64,000 bases of DNA from positions 124,001-188,000 of the forward strand of contig JBLXDJ010000002.1 of the NCBI GenBank assembly GCA_048264105.1, given 5' to 3'. Below, one piece after another: positions 54,130 to 63,379 of the stretch (position 1 is its first letter; each line of letters begins with the position of its first letter). The notes under the pieces were generated by a model. It saw only the letters and a list, made by a program, of their open reading frames with translations. It was not told the DNA's origin and did not search any database. The position numbers and the translations under genes were made by a program. This DNA is from Oceanospirillum sp048264105 (GTDB lineage Bacteria; Pseudomonadota; Gammaproteobacteria; Pseudomonadales; Halomonadaceae).

Positions 54130-54969
54130 ATGGATCATGTGGAAAATATCAGCCGCGCCCGAAGTTTTGGCGGCTGGCATAAACAGTACCGGCATCAGTC
54201 TCAGGTACTCAACTGCGAGATGCGCTTTGCCATCTATCTGCCGCCCCAGGCCGCATCAGGACCGGTGCCCGTGCTTTACTGGCTGTCGGGTCTGACCTGT
54301 ACCGATGAAAACTTTATGCAGAAAGCCGGTGCTCATCGTATGGCGGCAGAGCTGGGTATCGCCCTTGTTGCGCCGGATACCAGTCCGCGCGGTGATGATG
54401 TGGCCAATGATGAGGCTTACGATCTGGGACAGGGCGCAGGCTTCTATCTGAACGCCACTCAGCAACCCTGGGCTAAACACTACCGCATGGAAGATTATGT
54501 GCTGGAGGAGTTACCGGCACTGATCGAATCGGTGTTCCCCGTGACCGATAAACGGGCGATTGCCGGTCATTCTATGGGAGGGCATGGCGCGCTGACGCTG
54601 GCGCTGAAGCACCCGGAGCGTTACACCTCGGTATCGGCCTTTAGCCCGATTGTGAACCCGACTCAGGTGCCCTGGGGGGAAAAAGCCTTTACCGCTTATC
54701 TGGGTGATAACCGGGAGAGCTGGAAAGCCTACGACAGCTGTGAGCTGATCAGGCAGGCGCAGGAGCAGTTGCCAATGCTGGTGGATCAGGGGACAGATGA
54801 TAGTTTTCTGGAAGAACAGCTGAAGCCGGAGCAGTTATCCCTTGCGGCAGAGCAGGCGGGTTATCCGGTAGAACTGCGTATGCAGGAAGGTTACGACCAC
54901 AGCTACTACTTTATCGCCAGCTTCATCGGCGAGCATCTTGAGTTCCACAGTCGTTATCTGAAAGCCTGA
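54130..54969 (+). CDS. frmB: S-formylglutathione hydrolase
   Basis: The 279-residue esterase D-type hydrolase converts S-formylglutathione to formate and glutathione. The nucleophile is S148 in AGHSMGGHGAL; the acid is expected near the DQGTDD segment and the His in the GYDHSYYF motif. GGAG lies 6 nt before the ATG at 54130, so the longer in-frame extension is rejected. It lies 94 nt after frmA in the same operon and is closed by a strong terminator. Confidence 0.96.
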   Translation: MDHVENISRARSFGGWHKQYRHQSQVLNCEMRFAIYLPPQAASGPVPVLYWLSGLTCTDENFMQKAGAHRMAAELGIALVAPDTSPRGDDVANDEAYDLGQGAGFYLNATQQPWAKHYRMEDYVLEELPALIESVFPVTDKRAIAGHSMGGHGALTLALKHPERYTSVSAFSPIVNPTQVPWGEKAFTAYLGDNRESWKAYDSCELIRQAQEQLPMLVDQGTDDSFLEEQLKPEQLSLAAEQAGYPVELRMQEGYDHSYYFIASFIGEHLEFHSRYLKA

Positions 54970-55024
54970 AGCATTGAGAGCTTGAGGCGATATCAGAACG
55001 GTAGGCTTTACGTTTACCGGACAT

Positions 55025-55067
55025 TAAAAAGCCGCTGCTGATCCTGTTGATCGGCAGCGGCTTTTTT
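55025..55067. terminator. Bidirectional rho-independent terminator
   Basis: A-run, GCCGCTGC, inner GATC...GATC, GCAGCGGC and a T-run. It is shared by frmB (plus) and the CZB receptor gene (minus). Confidence 0.92.
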
Positions 55068-55091
55068 GATGGCTCAGGTTTTACCGGAATA

Positions 55092-56180
55092 TCAGAGGTC
55101 GCGGGTATCCTGCATCAGGCGGTCGATGCACTGGATCACTTCAAGACTTGCATCTTCCATGCACTGAAGACTCTTCAGCATGGCTTTGGTATTTCCGGCA
55201 GCACCGGCCTGCAGAGCTGCACGGCCACAGTCATGCACCTGCTTATGAGGGCGATCCAGTTCTTTAAAGCTTTGCAGGTGGCTGTAGTGTTTTGCACCAT
55301 AACCGTTGAAGTACCAGTTACCCAGGCGGCATTCGGTGTGGGCGTTAACTTCACTGCTGAACTGCTGCTTATCGATCAGACTGTAGACGTTGTTCTTCCA
55401 CACCGCATGATCAAGTTTTACGGTGTTCAGGAAGGCAGAAGTGGTGGAGTCGCTGATCACGGCCTGCATGTGGGTTGAACGCTCCAGAACCTGCTCAACC
55501 ACATGATCGATCTGTGATGAAGAGGCTGAGATCTCTTCGGTGCTCTGCTGGTTCTCGCTCACCATGGTCTTGATATCACTGGTCTGGGTGATCACCTGGC
55601 TGATCAGAGCTTCAATCTGGCTGCTGGCGTCATGGGCTTTAGCTGCCAGAGTACGTACTTCATCGGCTACGACAGCGAAACCACGTCCGGCTTCACCGGC
55701 ACGAGCCGCTTCAATGGCGGCATTCAGAGCCAGCAGGTTGGTCTGGTCAGAGATCTCCTGAATGGAGGATACGAGCTTGCTGATGGCTGTGGCTGTTTCA
55801 TCAAGAACAGAAACAGCGGACATGCTTTTGCCGGCATGTTCACTGATAAAGCGGGCGCGGTTCTCAAGCCGTACCAGAGCATCGCGGGTTTCGGCAAACA
55901 CATCGTTCATCTGTTTCTGAGCTTTGCGCTCTTCAATCAGTGCCGTGGCGTTATTGGCCAGACCTTCTCGGATGGTGTTCAGCATATCGCCGCCCTGAAG
56001 AATGCAGGGCATGATATTGGCAAAGTCTTCCGAAGCCTGCTGTACGCTGCGGATATGGCTTTCTTTCTCTTCAATCACTTCCTGTAGCTGCTGGATCTCC
56101 GTCTGGTGCTGCTGCTTCAGCTGAGCCAGTTCCTGCTTTAGCGCTGCATTTTCTTCTTTCAGTGAGCTATTGAACCACAT
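55092..56180 (-). CDS. Soluble chemoreceptor with C-terminal zinc-binding CZB domain
   Basis: The 362-residue protein has no membrane helix. An N-terminal coiled coil (about 5-50) precedes a chemoreceptor signalling domain (about 55-250; DQTNLLALNAAIEAARAGEAG tip) and a CZB domain with zinc ligands H258, C284 (in ECRLGNWY), H312 and H316. CZB receptors such as TlpD sense oxidants or zinc in the cytoplasm; DgcZ uses the same domain for zinc. The signalling stretch is short, with few methylation sites. It is a single gene with its own promoter region (56181-56458 contains nothing else that I recognise). Confidence 0.92.
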   Translation of the reverse strand: MWFNSSLKEENAALKQELAQLKQQHQTEIQQLQEVIEEKESHIRSVQQASEDFANIMPCILQGGDMLNTIREGLANNATALIEERKAQKQMNDVFAETRDALVRLENRARFISEHAGKSMSAVSVLDETATAISKLVSSIQEISDQTNLLALNAAIEAARAGEAGRGFAVVADEVRTLAAKAHDASSQIEALISQVITQTSDIKTMVSENQQSTEEISASSSQIDHVVEQVLERSTHMQAVISDSTTSAFLNTVKLDHAVWKNNVYSLIDKQQFSSEVNAHTECRLGNWYFNGYGAKHYSHLQSFKELDRPHKQVHDCGRAALQAGAAGNTKAMLKSLQCMEDASLEVIQCIDRLMQDTRDL

Positions 56181-56458
56181 AACGATAACAACCTCTGGAG
56201 ACGGTACAGGTAGTGAGCCGGTGCCTTTAGATATATTTTAAGTAAACCTTTATTCTACACTCTGTTTCATTTTGTTACATAGCTGATAGCTAAAACAACC
56301 AGAAAATCAGATTTTTTTTGACCTGTACCGGTATTCCCGAATGGGATTGCCAGGTGAGGTGATACCGGAGAAATCCCCGGCTCTGCGTTATAAGAGTTTT
56401 ATAGCGTGCGCCTAAGAGGTAAAATCTGGTTTTTAAACAATTAAAACGGGATAGTGGT

Positions 56459-57178
56459 ATGGGCAGAGCCTTTCAAAACCGAAAAGAGTCCATGGCTAAA
56501 ACGTCGGACGCCAAAGCCAAGCTGTACAGTAAATATGGCCGTGAAATCTATGTCTGTGCGAAAGCCGGTGGTGTGGAACCTGATGGTAACCTGTCTCTGC
56601 GTAGTCTGATCGACCGTGCGAAGAAAGATCAGGTTCCTGCGCATGTAATCGACAAAGCTCTGGATAAAGCTAAAGGCAGCGGCGGCGAAGATTTCTCCAC
56701 TGCGCGCTACGAAGGTTTTGGCCCTGGCGGCACCATGGTGATTGTGGATTGTCTGACCGATAACCCGAACCGTACCTTTGGTGATGTGCGTACCTGCTTT
56801 AACAAAGCGAAGTGCAAAATTGGCGGACAGGGCAGCGTAAGCCACATGTTCGACCACAGCGCGATCTTTGTTTTCGCTTATGAAGACGAAGAAGCGGTGC
56901 TGGAAGCGCTGATGGAAGCAGATGTTGATGTGACCGACATCGAAAACGAAGACGGCAAGCTGACCGTATTTGCTCCGCACACCGATTACGCAAAAGCCAA
57001 AACAGCGATCACTGAACTGGTTGGTGAAGGTGTTGAGCTGGAAGTGGACGAGATTCAGTTCGTTCCCCACAACATGACCGCCATCTCCGGCGAAGATGTG
57101 GAAACCATGGACAAGTTCCTGGATATGCTGAACTTCCTGGATGACGTGCAGAACGTTTATCACAACGCTGAATACTAA
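56459..57178 (+). CDS. YebC/PmpR-family protein (YeeN-like)
   Basis: The 239-residue product is a YebC-family protein. These are annotated as transcriptional regulators and recently linked to translation of difficult peptide motifs. It begins MGRAFQNRK and carries GREIYVCAKAGG and the YEGFGPGG segment, closer to YeeN than to classical YebC. The usual ruvC neighbours of yebC are absent, which also fits the YeeN branch. A bidirectional terminator follows. Confidence 0.9.
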   Translation: MGRAFQNRKESMAKTSDAKAKLYSKYGREIYVCAKAGGVEPDGNLSLRSLIDRAKKDQVPAHVIDKALDKAKGSGGEDFSTARYEGFGPGGTMVIVDCLTDNPNRTFGDVRTCFNKAKCKIGGQGSVSHMFDHSAIFVFAYEDEEAVLEALMEADVDVTDIENEDGKLTVFAPHTDYAKAKTAITELVGEGVELEVDEIQFVPHNMTAISGEDVETMDKFLDMLNFLDDVQNVYHNAEY

Positions 57179-57239
57179 TCGGTTGAGCGTAACGTGAGTT
57201 CAGATCCTTCCGGTGTTGTTACTTATGATTCCGGAAGAC

Positions 57240-57268
57240 AAAAAAACCTGCTGCGGCAGGTTTTTTTG
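57240..57268. terminator. Bidirectional rho-independent terminator
   Basis: ACCTGC-TGCG-GCAGGT is flanked by an A run before and a T run after. It is shared by the YebC-family gene and the minus-strand kinase gene. Confidence 0.9.
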
Positions 57269-57315
57269 TCTGTGGGGAGTGAAGAGAGCTCGTTTATGTA
57301 TTTCAGGAACTCCCT

Positions 57316-58773
57316 TCAGGACTCCAGCAGGTGCTGAATCAGCGCCCGTAGTTTGCCGGGTTTCACCGGCTTATTCAGTACCGGCAGACCCGCGTCATTA
57401 AAGCGCTTACGCTGTTCACTGTTCCGGTCGGCAGTAAGCACAATCGCCGGAATCTCCTTCCGGTAATGCTGGCGCAGGGCGTCAATCGCCTCGGTGCCGG
57501 TGCGGTTATCGTGCAGGTGGAAATCCGCCAGAATCACTTCAGGTTCAAACTCCTCATCCTCACAAAGCGCCAGTGCTTCTTCCAGATCCGGCGCACAGAT
57601 CAGCTGACAGCCCCACTGTTGCAGAAGGGCTTCCATGCTGACCAGAATACTTTCTTCATTGTCGATCACCAGTACCGAACGCTGATAGAGCACATCGCCG
57701 GAGGGTCTGAAACTGGCCGGTGGCAGAGAGGTCGGTACTCGTGGCTGAAAGTGTGCCCGGGGAACCCGTACCGTGAAGCAAGAGCCTTGTCCCTGCAGGG
57801 ATTCCACCTGCACCGGATGGCCGAGCATACGGGCGATACGGTCTACGATGGCAAGCCCCAGACCTAAGCCCTGACGGTTTTTGCCCCGATGCTGATCCAG
57901 CTGCTGAAACTCTTTAAAGATCATCTCCAGCTGATCGGCAGGAATACCATCGCCGGTATCCCAGATCTGAATCAGGACATGCTCCGGTGTCCGGCGACAG
58001 CCCACGGTAATTCTGCCTTCTGGCGTGTAACGGATCGCGTTGCTGATCAGGTTACGCAGGATGCGCATCAGCAGACGTGAGTCGCTGCAGACCGCAAGAC
58101 TGGTGGGCAGTATATTGAGTTTCAGCTTCTTCACCTGCGCCACGGGCTGAAACTCGGCATCCAGCGAGTGTAGCAGAGCGTTCAGCTGCATGGAGCTGAG
58201 ATCCGGTGTGATTGCGTTCTGGTCCAGTCGGGAGATATCCAGCAGATCGTTGATCAGATCTTCGGCATTTTCCAGCGCCAGATGGACCCGTTCCACCAGG
58301 CCTTCATCGGCGGGTGCCAGCGTGCGCTCTCGCAGCGCAGAAACCAGCAGGCGGGCGGCATTCATCGGTTGCAGCAGGTCATGGCTGGCAGCGGCGAAAT
58401 ATTTATCTTTATTACGGTTGGCTTCTTCGGCGGCTTCTTTCGCCTGCTTCAGCTGGATTTCAATCTGCTGGCGCTCGGCGATCTCCTGACGGAGTTGTTC
58501 GTTAACAGATTGTAGTTCCTGAGTGCGCTCTTCAACCCGCACCTCCAGCTCTTCGTTCAGTTGCTCCAGTGTGACATTGAGCTGGCTGTAGCGATCCCGC
58601 TCCTGTTCCAGCTCTTCCAGTTTGGTGAGCAGTTCCGGGTAATAGCTTTTACGAACCGATTGCTCACCCAGGCCGATCAGATGCGTCAGCGCCTCACCCC
58701 GGGATGGCGTGCCTGTTGCTTTAGCGGCTGGCGTTTTCAGGCCCGCTGTTGTCGGATCAGAGCGCTTCTTCAT
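57316..58773 (-). CDS. Hybrid histidine kinase of the ErcS/NahK type
   Basis: The 485-residue soluble kinase has a long coiled coil (about 45-120), a HisKA domain with SHDLLQPMNAARL (H131), a HATPase domain (GLGLGLAIV) and a C-terminal receiver (D417 in ADFHLHD). The His-box sequence is characteristic of the Pseudomonas ErcS/ErcS-prime (NahK) family. Its first 17 nt overlap the end of the iron-alcohol-dehydrogenase gene, matching the ercS-ercA link of the Pseudomonas ethanol-oxidation regulon. It lacks a membrane sensor, so the signal is probably cytoplasmic. Confidence 0.88.
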   Translation of the reverse strand: MKKRSDPTTAGLKTPAAKATGTPSRGEALTHLIGLGEQSVRKSYYPELLTKLEELEQERDRYSQLNVTLEQLNEELEVRVEERTQELQSVNEQLRQEIAERQQIEIQLKQAKEAAEEANRNKDKYFAAASHDLLQPMNAARLLVSALRERTLAPADEGLVERVHLALENAEDLINDLLDISRLDQNAITPDLSSMQLNALLHSLDAEFQPVAQVKKLKLNILPTSLAVCSDSRLLMRILRNLISNAIRYTPEGRITVGCRRTPEHVLIQIWDTGDGIPADQLEMIFKEFQQLDQHRGKNRQGLGLGLAIVDRIARMLGHPVQVESLQGQGSCFTVRVPRAHFQPRVPTSLPPASFRPSGDVLYQRSVLVIDNEESILVSMEALLQQWGCQLICAPDLEEALALCEDEEFEPEVILADFHLHDNRTGTEAIDALRQHYRKEIPAIVLTADRNSEQRKRFNDAGLPVLNKPVKPGKLRALIQHLLES

Positions 58774-59920
58774 AAACCACTTCGAGGTCTCGTTGGTTGG
58801 AGCTGCGGGGGTTGGTCAGAATGCAGAGATCCGCCAGGGCTTTTTCCGATAGCTGGGGCAGATCTGTCATGCGTACACCCTGCTGAGAAAGGGTCTGATA
58901 CAGGCCAACCTCCTGTTTGAGGGCGATCACTTTATCCACAAGGGCACGTCGGATCTGCTGGCTGCTCCGGTTGTGGGTTTCCAGTTCCAGTGTGTCGGCG
59001 ATCACCTTGTAACGATCCTGAGCATCCCGGTAGTTAAAGTCGATCACGTGCTCCAGTAGCATGGCATTACAGAGTCCGTGGGGCAGATCAAGGTATCCAC
59101 CCAGGCTATGTGACATGGCGTGCACCGCACCAAGAATCGCGTTGGAGAAGGCAAGGCCCGCTTTCATGGAGCCTAGCATGACCGCTTCACGACGTTCGCT
59201 GTCCTGTGGGTTAGCCACCAGTTGCGGCAGGTTTTGGTTGATCAGGCGGATCGCATCCAGTGCGTGCATATCCGTCAGTGGGCCAGCACCTGTGGACACA
59301 AAGGCTTCAATGGCATGCACCATGGCATCAACGCCGGTACAGGCGGTGAGGAAGTTATCCATGGTGGCGGTGGTTTCCGGATCGATCAGAGCAACGTCCG
59401 GTACAACGGCCTTACTGACAATGGAGATTTTCACTTTCTCATGCTGATCAGAAATAATGGCAAACTGGGAGACATCCGCTGAGGTACCGGCTGTGGTCGG
59501 AATAAAGATCAGCGGGGGGATCGGCAGATCGATGGTGTCGATCCCTTCGTAATTCAGAATATGCCCGCCATTGGCGGAGACAATACCCACGCCTTTGGCG
59601 CAATCCATCGGGCTGCCACCGCCCACTGCGACAATGACATCGCACTGTTCTGCCTGATAAAGCTCCACGCCCAGCATCACTTCGTCGGTTCTCGGGTTGG
59701 GGGAAACCTGGGTGAAGATCACGCTGTCGATGCCTTCCGCTTCAAGGGAGGCTCTTACATCTTCCAGCCAGCCTGCAGCCGCAACGCCGGGGTCGGATAC
59801 CAGAAACACTTTTTTTGATCCGAAGCTGCGGGCGTAGTTGCCTACGGTTTTACGGGCGCCTGCACCGAAGATAATTTCGGGGGAGACGAATTTTCTCAGA
59901 TTGGAGATTGCGTTACTCAT
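58757..59920 (-). CDS. ercA: Iron-containing alcohol dehydrogenase, ErcA-like
   Basis: The 387-residue group III dehydrogenase has a nucleotide-binding GGGSPMD (100-106). Metal ligands are D198 and H202 (CTGVDAMVHAIE), H267 (GAVHAMSH) and H281 (LPHGLC). In Pseudomonas, ErcA is thought to take part in alcohol signalling rather than bulk oxidation. The overlapping kinase gene supports that role. The full length is present. The 429-nt upstream region must hold its promoter. Confidence 0.88.
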   Translation of the reverse strand: MSNAISNLRKFVSPEIIFGAGARKTVGNYARSFGSKKVFLVSDPGVAAAGWLEDVRASLEAEGIDSVIFTQVSPNPRTDEVMLGVELYQAEQCDVIVAVGGGSPMDCAKGVGIVSANGGHILNYEGIDTIDLPIPPLIFIPTTAGTSADVSQFAIISDQHEKVKISIVSKAVVPDVALIDPETTATMDNFLTACTGVDAMVHAIEAFVSTGAGPLTDMHALDAIRLINQNLPQLVANPQDSERREAVMLGSMKAGLAFSNAILGAVHAMSHSLGGYLDLPHGLCNAMLLEHVIDFNYRDAQDRYKVIADTLELETHNRSSQQIRRALVDKVIALKQEVGLYQTLSQQGVRMTDLPQLSEKALADLCILTNPRSSNQRDLEVVYEEAL

Positions 59921-60170
59921 CGGTGACCACTGACAGGGCTGAAGCCTGCTCTTTTATTGTTGTTATCTTTGGGCTGCTGTCTGATGACAGTTGTAGCCGG
60001 TCTGCTTCCGTAACGTCCATGTGAGCGGGGTGACAGCATCTCAAATTTTGTTGGGTTGCGCAGCTAGACTTTTCCCTGACTTTTGGCGTGAACGCCTGCA
60101 GCGGAAAACCCTTTAAAACCCCTGTCGGACAAGGGCAAGTGCTCGGTTTGAATCTGCTGCTGCATTTAGC

Positions 60171-60257
60171 ATCCTAGTGCGGCTCAGGTAGGATCAGTAT
60201 GCTACTTACGGGCAGCATTTTCAGACGCTATGATCAAAAAATAGTACCGAAGTAGTA
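60171..60257. promoter_or_regulatory. Repeats in the ercA-paaE intergenic region
   Basis: The 59921-60349 region has no gene. It contains an inverted repeat ATCCTA-N12-TAGGAT (60171-60194) and a direct repeat TAGTA spaced by 11 nt (60242-60246 and 60253-60257), which are candidate operator sites for the ercA operon. The right end holds the paa terminator. Confidence 0.35.
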
Positions 60258-60295
60258 GTTTTGAGGGTTGGCGGATTGGGTGGGCTAAGGCGCAT

Positions 60296-60324
60296 AAAAA
60301 AAGCCCCGACAGGCATCAGGGCTT
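60296..60324 (-). terminator. Rho-independent terminator of the paa operon
   Basis: AAGCCC...GGGCTT (60301-60324), with a 2-bp inner extension, is followed on the minus strand by a T run. It lies 25 nt after the paaE stop. Confidence 0.8.
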
Positions 60325-60349
60325 TTAAAGTGAGCAAACGTTGTGGTGA

Positions 60350-61447
60350 TTAACGCTGGTCGAAATCCAGTACCACTTCGTCAGAGATCGGGTGCGCCTG
60401 ACAACTCAGAACGTAACCGGCATCGATCTCATGCTGTTCCAGGCCGTGAGAGATATCCATCTCCACTTCACCCTTGGTCAGCTTACATTTACAGGTGGAG
60501 CAAACACCGCCTTTACAGGAGTAAGGCAGGTCCATGCCGACTTCCATACCCGCATCCAGAATGTTCTGGCCAACGGTTGCCAGATCAAACATCACGGAAC
60601 GGCCATCAGCAATCACCGTCACCTTAGAGGTTTTGTTTTCACCGTACTGCTCAACACGGGCGTGTGCTTTTGCCAGAGTTGCTTCTGCGTCAGCTGAGGA
60701 GCTGGCGAACAGTTCGTAGTGAATCTGGTCATCGCTCAGACCTTCCATACGGAAGCCGCGGGAAACTTCAGTCATCATGGCTTCAGGGCCACAGATGAAG
60801 GCTTCGTCGGTGCTCTTAATATCGATCAGACCGGCTTTCTGCAGAGCATAGCCTTTCTTGTTGTCGATACGACCGTTCAGCAGGTCGGCACCCTGATCTT
60901 CATAATCCATGACGTTGATCCACTGGAAGCGGCTCATGTAACGGTTTTTGATGAAGTTCAGCTCATCTTTGAACATCACGGTGTTGCTGCGCTGGTTACC
61001 ATAGATCAGGGTAACTTTACTGTTCGGCTCGATATCCAGCACGGATTTCATGATGGAGATCATCGGTGTAATACCGGAACCTGCCGCGATGCACATATAG
61101 TTTTTGGCGTTGTCAACCTTCAGCTCGGAGTAGAAGCTACCCTGAGGTGGCATCACTTCCACTTCCATACCCGGCTTGAACTCGTCGTTGGCGTAGTTAG
61201 AGAAACGACCGCCATCAACACGCTTGATACCCACACGCATGTGGCCATCGGTTACGCCGGAGCAGATGGAGTAAGAACGACGAACGTCTTCACCATTGAT
61301 CATGGCGCGCAGAGTCAGGAACTGACCCTGAATGAAATTAAACTTCTCTTTCAGTTCCGCAGGAACATCGAAGGTTACACAGATCGCGGTGTCCGTTTCC
61401 GGCTGCACATCCGCGATTTTCAGTGTGTAAAACTGGGTGTCAGACAT
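60350..61447 (-). CDS. paaE: Phenylacetyl-CoA epoxidase reductase subunit PaaE
   Basis: The 365-residue protein is a ferredoxin-NADP reductase-like electron donor to the PaaABC(D) oxygenase. An N-terminal FAD domain (RRSYSICSG), an NADPH domain (CIAAGSGITPMIS) and a C-terminal plant-type 2Fe-2S domain (YSCKGGVCSTCKCKLTKG, with a further Cys in VLSCQAH) are all present. AGGTGA precedes the ATG at 61447; the upstream in-frame extension is not coding. It is the last gene of the minus-strand paa operon in view. Confidence 0.96.
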   Translation of the reverse strand: MSDTQFYTLKIADVQPETDTAICVTFDVPAELKEKFNFIQGQFLTLRAMINGEDVRRSYSICSGVTDGHMRVGIKRVDGGRFSNYANDEFKPGMEVEVMPPQGSFYSELKVDNAKNYMCIAAGSGITPMISIMKSVLDIEPNSKVTLIYGNQRSNTVMFKDELNFIKNRYMSRFQWINVMDYEDQGADLLNGRIDNKKGYALQKAGLIDIKSTDEAFICGPEAMMTEVSRGFRMEGLSDDQIHYELFASSSADAEATLAKAHARVEQYGENKTSKVTVIADGRSVMFDLATVGQNILDAGMEVGMDLPYSCKGGVCSTCKCKLTKGEVEMDISHGLEQHEIDAGYVLSCQAHPISDEVVLDFDQR

Positions 61448-61602
61448 GATGTCACCTATATCCTGTTGGCAGACCCGGTGAGAGTCTCGCCGGAACCGGC
61501 ACCGGTAATGCAACATCCGGAGCGGGTTCTCTGATTATTTTTGTAGTACCAATTTGCTGTGCTGCTTTTGACGGTCAGATCTTTTGAAGCTGATTTTTGT
61601 CT

Positions 61603-62142
61603 TCAAATTTTCTTAAAGTAATCAAAAGGCTCGTTGCAGTCGTTGCACTGGAACAGGGCTTTACAGGCGGTAGAGCCAAACTCGCTGATCCGGCGGGTGT
61701 TACGTGAACTGCAGTGCGGACAAAGCGCATGGGCATCCGGTGTTAAACCGTCTTCGTCCAGCTCAGCATCTTCCGGTGGAGCGATACCGTAGTCGCGCAA
61801 TTTACGGCGACCTTCCTGAGTCATCCATTCAGAGCTCCAGGCGGGGGCCAGTTTGGTTTTGATCTGAACATCAGCAAAACCGGCATCGTTCAGTGCCTGG
61901 GCGATATCCTCGGCCATGGCGTTCATCGCCGGGCAGCCGGAGTAGGTTGGCGTGATGGTCACGACAATCTGCTCTCCGTTGCGCTCGATCTCACGCAGCA
62001 CGCCCAGATCCCAGAGGCTCAGGGCTGGTACTTCCGGATCCTTTACAGCATCCAGCAGATCCCAAAGGTCTTTCACCGCTTCATCATTGCGCAGTTGCAG
62101 GCGTTCGTATTGCTCAACCGGCATTAATGGGATTTCTGTCAT
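61603..62142 (-). CDS. paaD: Phenylacetyl-CoA epoxidase assembly subunit PaaD
   Basis: The 179-residue product has an N-terminal DUF59/MIP18 domain (KDPEVPALSLWDLGVLREI, then CPAMNAMAEDIA). A C-terminal zinc-ribbon/Fe-S-type motif carries CPHCSSRNT and CNDCNEPFDYF. It is required for the epoxidase and probably delivers metal or an Fe-S centre. It lies 106 nt after paaC and 155 nt before paaE. Confidence 0.93.
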   Translation of the reverse strand: MTEIPLMPVEQYERLQLRNDEAVKDLWDLLDAVKDPEVPALSLWDLGVLREIERNGEQIVVTITPTYSGCPAMNAMAEDIAQALNDAGFADVQIKTKLAPAWSSEWMTQEGRRKLRDYGIAPPEDAELDEDGLTPDAHALCPHCSSRNTRRISEFGSTACKALFQCNDCNEPFDYFKKI

Positions 62143-62248
62143 GGTTCGATTACCTCAAACGGGCTGATGAAGCGACCTGTTGGCCGTTCATCAGCGACTC
62201 AGTTATCAGCTTCCGTTCTAACACGCTAATGTCACAGGTTGATGGTGC

Positions 62249-63013
62249 TTACCACTTACAACCCGGGAACGAGCGGTGAACGATCTGCATCTCGGTCAGC
62301 ATGTGACCCAGATTTTCGGTGTGATAACCGATACGTCCGCCACGAACCGCCCACTCTTCGGTAGGAACGGTCAGGGTCGCTTCCGTCAGAATCTCGGTAA
62401 CCTTAGCCAGCCACGCATCACGTAGCTTGGATACGTCAACGCCGATACCTTCGTCAGCCAGCAGTTGCTCAGTTTCGTCCATGTCGAACAGCTCATGGGT
62501 GTAGCCCCACAGAGCATCAACTGCTTTCTGAGTGCGCTTGTGGCTCTCTTCGGTACCGTCACCCAGACGCAGAACCCAATCACGGCTGCGACGCAGGTGA
62601 TATTTGGTCTCTTTGATCGCTTTAGCCGCAATCGCAGACAGGGTTTCGTCTTTGGATTTCAGCAGCTCAGGCAACAGATAGGTGTAGTACACATCGGCAA
62701 ACAGCTGACGAACCTGCGAGTAAGCGAAGTCACCTTTCGGCATCTCCATCAGCAGCAGGTTGCGGTATTCACGATCGTTACGCATGTAGGCGAAATCGTC
62801 TTCGTCACGACCATCGTTCGCCAGTTCAGCGGCATAGGTGTAGAACATGCGCGCACGACCGATGTAGTCGAGAGATACGTTACCGTATGCGATATCTTCT
62901 TCCAGGAAAGGACCGTAGCTGATCCACTCTGAAATGCGGTGACCCAGTACCACTGAGTCGTCACCCAGGCGGGTGGCGTATTCAAGCGTTGCCGCTTTAA
63001 TTGCTTCACTCAT
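62249..63013 (-). CDS. paaC: Phenylacetyl-CoA epoxidase structural subunit PaaC
   Basis: The 254-residue ferritin-like subunit forms the catalytic core with PaaA but has lost the di-iron ligands. Motifs EWISYGPFLEEDIAYGN and ETKYHLRRSRDWVLRLGDG are family hallmarks. GGAGA precedes the ATG at 63013; the long in-frame extension upstream overlaps paaB and is rejected. Confidence 0.96.
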   Translation of the reverse strand: MSEAIKAATLEYATRLGDDSVVLGHRISEWISYGPFLEEDIAYGNVSLDYIGRARMFYTYAAELANDGRDEDDFAYMRNDREYRNLLLMEMPKGDFAYSQVRQLFADVYYTYLLPELLKSKDETLSAIAAKAIKETKYHLRRSRDWVLRLGDGTEESHKRTQKAVDALWGYTHELFDMDETEQLLADEGIGVDVSKLRDAWLAKVTEILTEATLTVPTEEWAVRGGRIGYHTENLGHMLTEMQIVHRSFPGCKW

Positions 63014-63071
63014 TATTCTTTCTCCGAACCTTTTTCCACGTTTCTTTCGCGCATTGACGCTTAAAGCGTGA

Positions 63072-63365
63072 TTACATGTTGTTAACAGGGTCAGGCAGAA
63101 CGTAATAAGTGGCATGACGGTATGGCTTGTCATCGTTAGGATCGTAGAAGCTATCCGCATCATCTTCCTGAGAAGCACAGATGTCAGAAGACTTAACAAC
63201 CCAGATGCTTACGCCTTCGCTACGACGGGTGTAGCAATCGCGTGCATATTCCAGAGCTTGCTCATGATCTTCAGCGTGCAGGCTACCAACATGTTTGTGG
63301 TCAAGACCACGTTTGGAGCGGATGAATACTTCGAATAATTCAAGTTTTTCAGTAATAACAGACAT
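63072..63365 (-). CDS. paaB: Phenylacetyl-CoA epoxidase subunit PaaB
   Basis: The 97-residue small subunit is required for epoxidase assembly. FEVFIRSKRGLDHKHVGSLHAED and the IWVVKSSDI segment are characteristic. It starts 14 nt after the paaA stop, so it is tightly coupled. Confidence 0.96.
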   Translation of the reverse strand: MSVITEKLELFEVFIRSKRGLDHKHVGSLHAEDHEQALEYARDCYTRRSEGVSIWVVKSSDICASQEDDADSFYDPNDDKPYRHATYYVLPDPVNNM

Positions 63366-63379
63366 GTTCGTTCTCCCCT

